Part shown: positions 14,772-21,141 of the stretch, one piece after another
Position numbering within the stretch: position 1 is the first letter of the stretch
How the letters are laid out: every line of letters starts with the position of its first letter
Assembly: GCA_034211115.1 (NCBI GenBank)
Contig: JAXHTH010000232.1
Span: 1-22,712, forward strand
DNA length: 22,712 bases
Source: JAXHTH01 sp034211115
Lineage (GTDB): Bacteria > Planctomycetota > Phycisphaerae > Phycisphaerales > SM1A02
Direction: 5' to 3'
The notes under the pieces: model-generated
What the model was told of the DNA's origin: nothing
Database searches by the model: none
The model's input: only the letters and a program-made list of their open reading frames with translations
Program-made: the position numbers and the translations under genes

Positions 14772-15917
14772 TCAGCCGTCGCCGAGCTTGTCGCGGCCTC
14801 GGATGCCGTCCGTGGTCAGGACGTGGAAGCTCGTGAAGGAGAGGGTGTCGTAGCTGAGTTCCATGAAGTAGCCGCCGTCCGGGGCGGGCTCTTCGGTCCC
14901 GCCGAACGGGGTGTCGCGGCTCCACAGCCCCCAGTCCTCGTAATCGGTCTGGGCGACCATGCGGCTGTCGGCGGCGATCGCCTCGCGGACGCCGATGCTT
15001 TCCACGTGGCCGTCGTAGAAGAGGCCCACGGGCACGGACTCCCAGCCGTGATTGAAGTAGTAAGGCTCGCAGCCGTCATAGGTTCCGCCGATGAACGCGG
15101 AGTTGCATTCGCTGCGCCGCTGCTGGAGCCAGTGATGCTCGAGCATCATGGTCTTGAGATCGGGATAGAGCGCCTGGGAGAAGGAAGGCGATCGGAAGCC
15201 GCCGGGCAGCGAGAAGGGGTCCTGCCAGCCGTCGGTCTCGTTGGGCCCGGGATGGCGCATCACGTTGGGGCTGAACATGGCCGCGGGGCTTCGGCAGTAG
15301 CTGGACCAGAAGGTGTCGGAGTCGCCGCCCTCGAGGCAGAACTCGCCCGGATCCTCGAAGCAGGGACCGATCGCGTCCATCACGATCGTGTCCTTGGGGG
15401 CGTAGAACACCGGATCGTAATAGCGTCCGCTGACGTACTGGTTGAACTGCTTGGCGTTGGGGATTCGGAAGGCGCCGAAGCCCTCGAGGTGTCCGGGCCC
15501 GCCGGGGAAGACGATGGGCTCGCACAGTCCCCAGTTGCCGCTGTGGCTCATCCAGTAGCCCCAGAGGCGGTTGCCGCCCGCGTCGTTGTTGCCTCCGGTG
15601 CCGGCCCGCCAGCCGAGAAGGATCGGAGGATGATCCTGGCCCACCTGGTCGGCATAGCTGCTGTAGGAGTTGCTCTGGGCGTTGCCATACCGGGCGAGGT
15701 TGTCGTTGACCAGCGTGAACTGCCGATCGCTCCACTCGGCGCCGTAGTTGGCGTGTGCGGTCGAGAGGTTCCGCAGGTTCGTCTGCGAGATCGTCAGCCG
15801 CGCCTGGTCACGGGCCTTGGTGATGGCGGGCAGGAGAATGCCGATCAGCAGGGCGATGATCGACACCACCACCAGCAGCTCGATGATGGTGAATGCTCTG
15901 GGCGAAGACCGTTTCAT
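14772..15917 (-). CDS. Prepilin-like protein, copy 4 of the tandem array
   Basis: The protein has 381 residues from ATG 15917 (MKRSSPRAFTIIELLVVVS); AAGGAC lies about 12 bases upstream. It has the prepilin helix with Ala at -1 and Glu at +5. The loop AGTGGNNDAGGNRLWGYW matches copy 1, while much of the rest follows copies 2 and 3 (TEEPAPDGGYFMELSYDTL; NETDGWQDPFSLPGGF). Like the others it ends in DGIRGRDKLGDG. It is first in the transcriptional direction of the array, 504 bases from the tRNA gene on the other strand. All four copies seem to be intact, so the array may provide variants of one surface subunit or minor pilin (inference). Confidence 0.9.
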   Translation of the reverse strand: MKRSSPRAFTIIELLVVVSIIALLIGILLPAITKARDQARLTISQTNLRNLSTAHANYGAEWSDRQFTLVNDNLARYGNAQSNSYSSYADQVGQDHPPILLGWRAGTGGNNDAGGNRLWGYWMSHSGNWGLCEPIVFPGGPGHLEGFGAFRIPNAKQFNQYVSGRYYDPVFYAPKDTIVMDAIGPCFEDPGEFCLEGGDSDTFWSSYCRSPAAMFSPNVMRHPGPNETDGWQDPFSLPGGFRSPSFSQALYPDLKTMMLEHHWLQQRRSECNSAFIGGTYDGCEPYYFNHGWESVPVGLFYDGHVESIGVREAIAADSRMVAQTDYEDWGLWSRDTPFGGTEEPAPDGGYFMELSYDTLSFTSFHVLTTDGIRGRDKLGDG

Positions 15918-16057
15918 GACTGACTCGTCCTTATCCTGTGACGCCGACGCGTCTGCGGGCACGGCGGAAGAGGAGCCGCGACGCCGCCGCGGTGCGTTGA
16001 GCACACCGGGCATTCGCGCCGGCCTCGGGCCGCGCTCGCGGACCCGTCGCGGTGAGG

Positions 16058-16089
16058 GCAGATCCGAAGACATGCCGGCCGGGATCTGC
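16058..16089 (-). promoter_or_regulatory. Conserved leader hairpin, copy 4
   Basis: GCAGATCC and GGATCTGC pair around a loop with CGGCCGGCATGTCTTC. It ends 140 bases before the start of copy 4. The loop keeps CATNTCTTC although the bases before it differ from copies 1 and 3. Confidence 0.78.
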
Positions 16090-16101
16090 CGAGAACCCCG
16101 C

Positions 16102-16128
16102 GAGGTCTGCTCCGTTCACACAGACCTC
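16102..16128 (-). promoter_or_regulatory. Second, variable leader hairpin of copy 4
   Basis: GAGGTCTG (16102-16109) and CAGACCTC (16121-16128) form a perfect 8 bp stem with an 11-base loop. It lies between the possible promoter and the conserved leader hairpin. Hairpins of different sequence occupy this place in copies 1 and 3. Confidence 0.55.
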
Positions 16129-16145
16129 CCGACGAGTGGGCCGCA

Positions 16146-16174
16146 TTCATAGGATTGCACACTCCCCGGCCCAA
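16146..16174 (-). promoter_or_regulatory. Possible promoter of prepilin copy 4
   Basis: TTGGGC (16169-16174) and TATGAA (16146-16151) are 17 bases apart on the minus strand, with the -10 57 bases ahead of the conserved hairpin. Matches are moderate; consistent placement across the array is the stronger argument. Confidence 0.4.
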
Positions 16175-16404
16175 TGCAATGGTCTTGTCCGAGGTTGAGG
16201 CGATCCGGGGCGATGCCCGGTTCGTCGCCGGGGGCGGAAAACCGGCCGGGGGACGGCTTTTTCGACGCTGCCGCCTTCACCGCCCGCTCCGCCGGGCCCT
16301 CCGGCGAGCGGCGCGCCTCGGCGACCTCCGCAGCCACGGGGGATCGAGGGCGAACATCGGGGGCGGATTCCGCCACCCCACCGCCACGGGCCGCCCCGCG
16401 CTGG

Positions 16405-16410
16405 TACTAT
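16405..16410 (+). promoter_or_regulatory. Extended -10 box of the tRNA-Arg gene
   Basis: TGGTACTAT ends at 16410, 11 bases before the tRNA. It is an extended -10 (TGn before TACTAT), which may make up for the lack of a recognisable -35. Confidence 0.5.
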
Positions 16411-16421
16411 TACGACCCCCT

Positions 16422-16495
16422 GCGGGTGTAGCTCAATTGGATAGAGCACCGGCCTACGAAGCCGGCGGTTACAGGTTCGAGTCCTGTCACCCGCG
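16422..16495 (+). tRNA. tRNA-Arg (anticodon ACG)
   Basis: A complete 74-base cloverleaf can be drawn. The acceptor arm GCGGGTG pairs with CACCCGC, with discriminator G. The D arm is GCTC/GAGC with GG in the loop, the anticodon arm is CCGGC/GCCGG with loop CTACGAA (anticodon ACG, read as ICG after deamination), and the T arm is ACAGG/CCTGT with TTCGAGT. CCA is not encoded. It would decode CGU, CGC and CGA. Confidence 0.96.
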
Positions 16496-16502
16496 CTTGA
16501 CG

Positions 16503-16528
16503 ACGGGCTCCGCCGCGGCGGGGCCCGT
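16503..16528. terminator. Hairpin between convergent tRNA-Arg and DUF1573 genes
   Basis: ACGGGCTCCGC and its complement GCGGGGCCCGT pair with one G-T wobble over 11 positions around a short loop. It lies just after the tRNA on one strand and 20 bases after the DUF1573 stop on the other, so it could serve both. T runs are poor on both sides. Confidence 0.45.
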
Positions 16529-16548
16529 TGTGCCTCGTCACCTCGCGC

Positions 16549-17838
16549 CTACTCGCGCCGGCGAACCACGCCGACGATGTCGATGGCGATCGTCTCCTCG
16601 CCCTCCACATCGGTCTTCACGGTGACCGCTCCGCGGCAGTGGGCGACCTTCTCTCCCCCCGTCGCGGTGAGGATGAGCTCGTATTCCGCCTCTCCGGTCC
16701 GCTCGGCGCGGACCTTCGCGCCGGGCAGCTTGGGCAGGTCGACGCTCGCCTCGAGGAGCTTGAACGGCTGCCCGTCCCGGTGCGTGAGCCGGATCCGCCG
16801 CTCGAAGGGCTCGCCGGTCGGCACGCCGAACCGGAAGGTGTCCGGCTCGGCGGCCAGCGCGCCGAACACCTGGCCGTTGATCCGGATCCGCGTGGTGTGG
16901 ACGGTCGCGGCGAGGCGACCGGGGGCTCGGCCGCTCACTGTCATCTGAAGCCAGGAAAACAGGCCTCCCCAGGGCGCTTCGGGCGAGACGACCACCTCGA
17001 TGATCCGCGCGCCGGGCGGATCATCCGGCCCCAGCCGCGGGGCCGATTCCTCCTTCGAGAGGATTCTCGCCGCGAGGTGGTCATTCGTCGTTCGCACGTT
17101 CCTGACCTTGAAGTTCCCATCGGCGCAGGAGATGGTGACGGTGGCGCGGGTTTCCTCGCGGTACGGGATCACCCCCAGCTCGAGGCTGCGGGGCCGAACG
17201 ACGAGAAACGCCTGCACGTCGGCGGCGACCGTGAGCCGCACGAGGGGGCGCGTCTCGGCGTTGCTGAGCACGTCGATGTATTTGCGCTGCTTCCCCGGCG
17301 CGGTGGGGTCGAAGGTGAACTTCAGGATGCCTTCTTCCCCGGGCCCGTAGTCGCGCTTGACGAGATCAATGGCGGTGCAGCCGCAGGTGGGCTTGATCGC
17401 CTCGATGACGAGCGGGGCGTCGCCGGTGTTCCTGAAGTGGAAACTGCCCGCGTGATTGCGCGTCTCCTCGATGGGGCCGAAATCGTAGATCGTGGAGTCG
17501 AAGGTGATTTGGGGTGAGCCCGCGGCGGGCGGCGCGGGTCCGGCGAGTTCCTCGCCGCCTTCCGCTTCGGCCTCTCCCTCTGCCTCGTCGCCGTCCCCCT
17601 CATCCGCTGCCGGCACGCCGGCAGCGGCGGCGGGGCGCGAGACGCCGGCCGCCGGATCCCCCGAGGACGGATCGGCCAACGCGGGCTCGGACGGAGCGGA
17701 TGTCTGTACCGATACAGACGCGGCGCCGACACCGGACGACTCGGCCGGCGAACGCTCGCAACCGGCGCCGGCGAGCGCGATCACGACGAGCAGAGCGGGC
17801 AGGAGACGGGTCACGATGGACTGGTGTGCTGGAGTCAT
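16549..17838 (-). CDS. DUF1573-domain lipoprotein
   Basis: The protein has 429 residues from ATG 17838. The start is chosen because it gives a lipoprotein signal (VVIALAGAGC, lipidated Cys27); the frame is open a further 38 codons upstream without a signal, and no strong ribosome binding site is seen. Residues about 28-108 are a Ser/Ala/Pro-rich then strongly acidic linker (DEGDGDEAEGEAEAEGGEE). Residues about 110-200 form a DUF1573 domain: YDFGPIEETRNHAGSFHFRN, TGDAPLVIEAIKPTCGCT and GPGEEGILKFTFDP. This Ig-like (ASPM/MSP-type) fold is common in planctomycete and Bacteroidetes exported proteins. The rest (about 200-429) has further beta-rich repeats (LELGVIPYREETRATVTISC; FRFGVPTGEPFERRIRL) that look like more Ig-like domains. 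The role is unknown; it is likely anchored outside the cytoplasm. Confidence 0.88.
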   Translation of the reverse strand: MTPAHQSIVTRLLPALLVVIALAGAGCERSPAESSGVGAASVSVQTSAPSEPALADPSSGDPAAGVSRPAAAAGVPAADEGDGDEAEGEAEAEGGEELAGPAPPAAGSPQITFDSTIYDFGPIEETRNHAGSFHFRNTGDAPLVIEAIKPTCGCTAIDLVKRDYGPGEEGILKFTFDPTAPGKQRKYIDVLSNAETRPLVRLTVAADVQAFLVVRPRSLELGVIPYREETRATVTISCADGNFKVRNVRTTNDHLAARILSKEESAPRLGPDDPPGARIIEVVVSPEAPWGGLFSWLQMTVSGRAPGRLAATVHTTRIRINGQVFGALAAEPDTFRFGVPTGEPFERRIRLTHRDGQPFKLLEASVDLPKLPGAKVRAERTGEAEYELILTATGGEKVAHCRGAVTVKTDVEGEETIAIDIVGVVRRRE

Positions 17839-18017
17839 GGCAATGCAGAAGTGTAGTCGGAGGTTTTCCCCCGCGGCCGGGGAAGATTGTCGGAGCCGCC
17901 GGATCGCGCCGGCGCAGAGACGCCGGCGGCCGGGATGACTCATCGGCTTCATCGGCAGCCTGAAGGGCCCACATGACCGCCTCTGGCCGGTCGCGGCACC
18001 CCCGGGCCGAGCGAAAC

Positions 18018-18043
18018 GGCCCCGGCGCGCGGGCGCCGGGGCC
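18018..18043 (-). terminator. Hairpin after the deiodinase-like gene
   Basis: GGCCCCGGCGC (18018-18028) and GCGCCGGGGCC (18033-18043) form a perfect 11 bp stem with a 4-base loop, 49 bases after the stop. The minus-strand tail GTTTCGC is only weakly T-rich. Confidence 0.5.
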
Positions 18044-18092
18044 TCGTCGCCTTTTCGTCAGCGCGGCCTCGAGCCCGCCGCGCGGCGCTTTC

Positions 18093-19613
18093 TTACGGCC
18101 ACTGGCCCCAGTTGGCCAGCAGCAGCAGGAGATCGGCGGCGTCGGTGTCCTCATCGTCATCGAGATCGGCGAACGCGGTGCCCCAGTGGGCGAGGAGGAA
18201 GAGCAGGTCGGCGGTGTCGACGTCCGCATCGCCGTCGAAGTCGCCCGGCGGCGGCAACTCGTCAAACCAGGCCAGCAGCCTCTCCAGGATCTCGAAACGG
18301 AAGGCGCCGGCGCCCTGGTCGCCGATGCCCTCGAAGCCGAAGGCGAAGTAGGCGAGGCGGTAGTCGCCTTCCCAGCGGAGGCCGGCCCAGGCGTCCTCTT
18401 CGCCGGTGTCGTAGGCGAACACGCCCGTCGCGCCGTTGCGCAGCGCGATCTGCGATGGGGAGTCCTGGTTGTTGGCGCCGTCGATGCCCGTCAGCGCGAC
18501 GTCGACACCCTCGAGGAGGTCCGCGCCGACGAGCGAGAGGGTGCCGACATTCTCATCGACAAGCGCGGCGTGAAGGTATTCTTCGTAGAAGGCGGAGTCG
18601 CCGATGTCCTCGCCGATGTCTTGGCCGCTGAGCAGCAGCTTGCCGCCGCCGTCGAGATACGTCGCGAGGGCGGCCCGGTCGGCCGCGGCCAGCGTGTCTT
18701 CGCTGCAATCGCCGGTCAGCCAGACGACGAGTCGGTACTCCTCGAGGAGGTCGGCGGAGGGCGAGCCATCTTCCAGGACATTCCACGTCTCGGCGTGGAG
18801 CTTGAGATTGCCCAGCGGGATCCGGAAGTAGCCCTCGTAGTCGCTGCCGCCGTCGTCATCGACGATGAGGATCGTCGGCGATTCGGCGCGCGGCCCGGGC
18901 GGGGGCGCCTCGTCGTCTTCGCCTCTCTGCACGGAACCGCGCGGCGGGCCGGCCTTGCCGTCGTAACACGGCGGGGGATCGGCCAGATAGGCATCGAGGA
19001 ACGCCTGAAGATTCGCAACCGGATCCAGCGGCAGTCCCCACCATTGTCCGCCGGGCGTGAACCACGCCCAGTTGGCCTGGTAGATGATCGTGGCATCACA
19101 GTCGATCACGAAGCCGGCGTAGTATCCGCCGCCGATATAGGCGTTCTTGATCGCGTTGTCCTCGCCCAGCTCGCTGTTGATGTAGTCGATGATGATCGGC
19201 ATCCCGGCGTCAGGCGCGAGATCCGTCTTCATCCAGTTCGCGCGCCGGGCGCGCTGTTCCATCGTGGTGGTGATGAAGTAGGGGTGATCCCACCCGAGAT
19301 CTCTGGTCTCGAACCCCTCGACGAAGGGGTTCTCCTCGGGATGTGCTTCGCGGCCGTAGACCCAGACGAAGTTGACGAGCCCCTCGTACTTCCCGCGCAG
19401 TTCTTCCAGGACCTGGAAGTTGATATAGGAAGGCTGTCACGTGCAGGAGCCGACGGCGAGCACGAGCGGCCGGCCGTCGATCATGTCCGCCATGCTCACC
19501 GGATTCAGGTTCTCGTCGACGCTGTCGAACAGCGGAGCCTGCGGCTGGGCGAGGGCCGTCGCGAGCGGCCAGAGGGCGGCGCAGAGAACAGCCCGCGATG
19601 TCCGTTTCTTCAT
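18093..19613 (-). CDS. Deiodinase-like selenoprotein fused to an amidotransferase-like domain and a dockerin (gene A)
   Basis: I read one gene of 506 residues, with TGA at 19437-19439 (codon 59) decoded as selenocysteine. Both sides of the TGA are in the same frame and form one recognisable domain. Start ATG 19613 gives a signal peptide (MKKRTSRAVLCAALWPLATALAQ); GTG 19625 is an alternative. Residues about 28-210 follow iodothyronine deiodinases: GRPLVLAVGSCTU, then LRGKYEGLVNFVWVYGREAHP, where vertebrate enzymes have RPLVLNFGSCTU and FLVIYIEEAHAS. The Cys two before Sec and the EAH pair are kept. Next come a linker (about 218-245), a glutamine-amidotransferase-like domain (about 246-452; ILIVDDDGG, LDGGGKLLLSGQDIGEDIG) and a dockerin (about 457-506; DFDGDADVDTADLLFLL, DLDDDEDTDAADLLLLL). 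A bacterial relative may reduce peroxides or thiols; deiodination is not implied. Without Sec decoding a 58-residue fragment results. Confidence 0.85.
19403..19419 (-). promoter_or_regulatory. Candidate bacterial SECIS element of gene A
   Basis: The transcript has CTTCC-AGGTCCT-GGAAG beginning 17 bases after the TGA. The GGUC in the apical loop matches the AGGUCU loop of the E. coli fdhF SECIS, which SelB recognises. The distance from TGA to GGUC is 23 bases. Further out, CTTCC just after the TGA could pair with GGAAG beyond the hairpin and lengthen the stem. Confidence 0.65.
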
Positions 19614-19802
19614 CGTTTCACGCACAGAGCACCTCTTGAAGTCGTGTTCAATGGCCGGGCCGGGCACGCGCGACCGGCGCGCGCCGAACTGCGAAACCGG
19701 CGACAGCCGGGATTCCGAAGGGACAGAACCGGTCCTCCGCGACGGTTTCTTCCCGCAAAGCGAGCCTTGACGGCGCCTTCATCGCTCGGACCGATCGACG
19801 AT

Positions 19803-19842
19803 TCTGAAATGAAGCGAGCACCGCGGCGGGCGCGGTGCTCGC
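19803..19842 (-). terminator. Terminator of the WUxxC selenoprotein gene
   Basis: GCGAGCACCGCG (19814-19825) and CGCGGTGCTCGC (19831-19842) form a perfect 12 bp stem with a 5-base loop, followed on the minus strand by TTCATTTC. It lies 32 bases after the stop of gene B and separates it from gene A. Confidence 0.7.
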
Positions 19843-19874
19843 AGAGCGTTGCGGTGATCGCCGATCGCGCGCGG

Positions 19875-20759
19875 TCAGGGGCAGGCGCCCCACTGCCCGA
19901 GCAGCTCCAGCAGGTCGGCGGTGTTGGTGGTGCCGTCATCGTTCACGTCGCCGTCGGGGGTGCCCCAGGCGCCGAGGAGGAAGAGCAGGTCGGCGGTGTT
20001 GACGGCTCCGTTCCCGTCGAAGTCCCAGGGGCAGGGATCGGCGAAGGGCCAGGCGATCTGCGCCGCCTGATGCACCTCGGCCGGGCCGCTGCTGTCCGGG
20101 TCCTGCGCCCAGGCGATGATCTTGATGTCCGATTCATGGGACATGCTGTCGGCATCGAAGGTGAACTGCCGCGTCACGAACGCGCACACGCCGGGCTCGA
20201 GGTTCACGTCCTCGGTGCCCGCGGCCTGCTTGAACCCGTTGCGCGGCTCGTGCTGGATGCCGAACGGGAAGTGATCGAGCACCTGAACCATGTACAGGCG
20301 GACGGTTCTCGCGGCTCCGTCCGGCTCGAGGCAGAGTTCGGCGGTGAACTCGTAGGTATCCTCGTCAACCGGAACGGCCGAGAGCTGGATGTCCACGTCG
20401 GTGGGCTCGGCCTGGCGCTGGAGGAACTTCTCCTCGTACGTGTCGATGGGCCAGGCGTCCTCCAGGCCGTCATAGATGAACATGGGAAGCCCCACCCAGA
20501 TGGCGTTGTAGAACGTCTTCCGGGAGTTGCCCCAGGGCGTATCGTAGGAATCGTCGTAGTGGTACTCGATGACGGCGAAGGTGTCGGGATACGTATCGAT
20601 CAGATCGTTGACCACGGGACCCGCGGCGGAGCAGGCCGATCACCACGTGGCCGTGAAGTACTCCCCGAGGACGATGCGCTCCGTGGCCTGCGCGTGGGCG
20701 ACGGCGTGGGCGGCGAGCACGAGGGCGACGAGGGAGGGGATCATCCGATGTCCGGTCAT
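19875..20759 (-). CDS. Thioredoxin/Omp28-like selenoprotein with WUSAC motif and C-terminal dockerin (gene B)
   Basis: I read one gene of 294 residues with TGA at 20640-20642 (codon 40) as selenocysteine. ATG 20759 has AGGAG 9-10 bases upstream and starts a signal peptide (MIPSLVALVLAAHAVAHAQA). The frame then reads ERIVLGEYFTATWU-SACSAAGPV, placing TGA exactly where the first redox cysteine of a thioredoxin WCxxC motif belongs; the second Cys is present at 43. Downstream, NDLIDTYPDTFAVIEYHYDD and FYNAIWVGLPMFIYDG fit the Omp28-related thioredoxin-like fold, including the proline ahead of the last strands. Residues about 110-240 are beta-rich and unassigned. The last 52 residues are a dockerin (DFDGNGAVNTADLLFLLGAWG and DVNDDGTTNTADLLELLGQWG). 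It is probably an exported redox protein. A conventional call would start at 20615 and lose the signal peptide and active site. Confidence 0.85.
19911..20034. repeat. Dockerin-coding repeat, copy in gene B (partner at 21181-21304)
   Basis: The stretch coding for the dockerin of gene B is nearly identical in DNA to 21181-21304 in the right-edge gene, with roughly ten differences over about 124 bases. The rest of the two genes is unrelated, so the module alone has been copied or exchanged. Confidence 0.75.
20612..20626 (-). promoter_or_regulatory. Candidate bacterial SECIS element of gene B
   Basis: The transcript has CCGCG-GGTCC-CGTGG (5 pairs, one G-T) beginning 13 bases after the TGA. The apical loop GGUCC starts 18 bases after the TGA, the same distance as GGUCU in E. 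coli fdhF. It shares GGUCC with the hairpin of gene A although the stems are unrelated. Confidence 0.6.
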
Positions 20760-21141
20760 GGTCGAAGGCTCCTGCTTTCTCTTGACAACGTCGGCCCGGC
20801 GCCGTGGTTGCGCTGGGCCTGCCCGGCGTGCGGCGCGCCGCGCGCCGGTCCTTCAAACACTGTAGTCGCCGGGCGGGGCGACACCAGATCTTTTCGCACA
20901 TTTACGCACGAGGAGGCGGGCGGTTGCGAGTGGTCGGCGGGGCGTGAAAGCGGACCGGCGGCTCGGGAATCGTCCGCCGCCGCCGATAACCCGCCGCCCG
21001 CTCCGGACGCCTTCCGCCCTGTCGGCGGCGATGAACGCGCGCCGCGGACCCGCCGGCGGGAAAAAGAAAACCCCCGGCCGCGAGCGGCCGGGGGTGAGCG
21101 ATCGATACGGAACACATCGCCGTGCGTGAGCGGCGGGCTCA
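20760..21141. other. Intergenic region between gene B and the right-edge dockerin gene
   Basis: This gene-free stretch contains the terminator of the right-edge gene (21061-21094) and the leader of gene B. A less GC-rich patch on the minus strand (TAAATGTGCGAAAAGATCT near 20887-20906) could hold the promoter of gene B, but no clear hexamer pair can be named. The possible reading frames here look like composition artefacts. Confidence 0.4.
21061..21094 (-). terminator. Intrinsic terminator of the right-edge dockerin gene
   Basis: CCCCCGGCCG (21071-21080) and CGGCCGGGGG (21085-21094) form a perfect 10 bp stem with loop CGAG, followed on the minus strand by TTTTCTTTTT. It is the strongest terminator in the window. 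Confidence 0.85.

Noticed and set aside
11275..16089. Leader hairpins as a known riboswitch class (c-di-GMP, guanidine, cobalamin and others)
   Set aside because: None of the conserved cores I know is present; only the stem and CATNTCTTC are shared.
9974..16174. The tandem prepilin array as a mobile element
   Set aside because: No transposase, integrase, terminal repeats or target-site duplication was seen; tandem duplication with exchange is sufficient.
16155..16625. Plus-strand open frames running across 16422-16495
   Set aside because: They translate the tRNA gene itself; the cloverleaf is complete.
18093..19262. Gene A beginning at ATG 19262, with a separate small gene at 19440-19613
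   Set aside because: The pieces are in one frame, the small piece carries the signal peptide and half of the deiodinase active-site block, and the codon between them is TGA at the Sec position.
19875..20615. Gene B beginning at ATG 20615
   Set aside because: This would remove the signal peptide, a good ribosome binding site and the thioredoxin active site, all present in frame upstream of the TGA.
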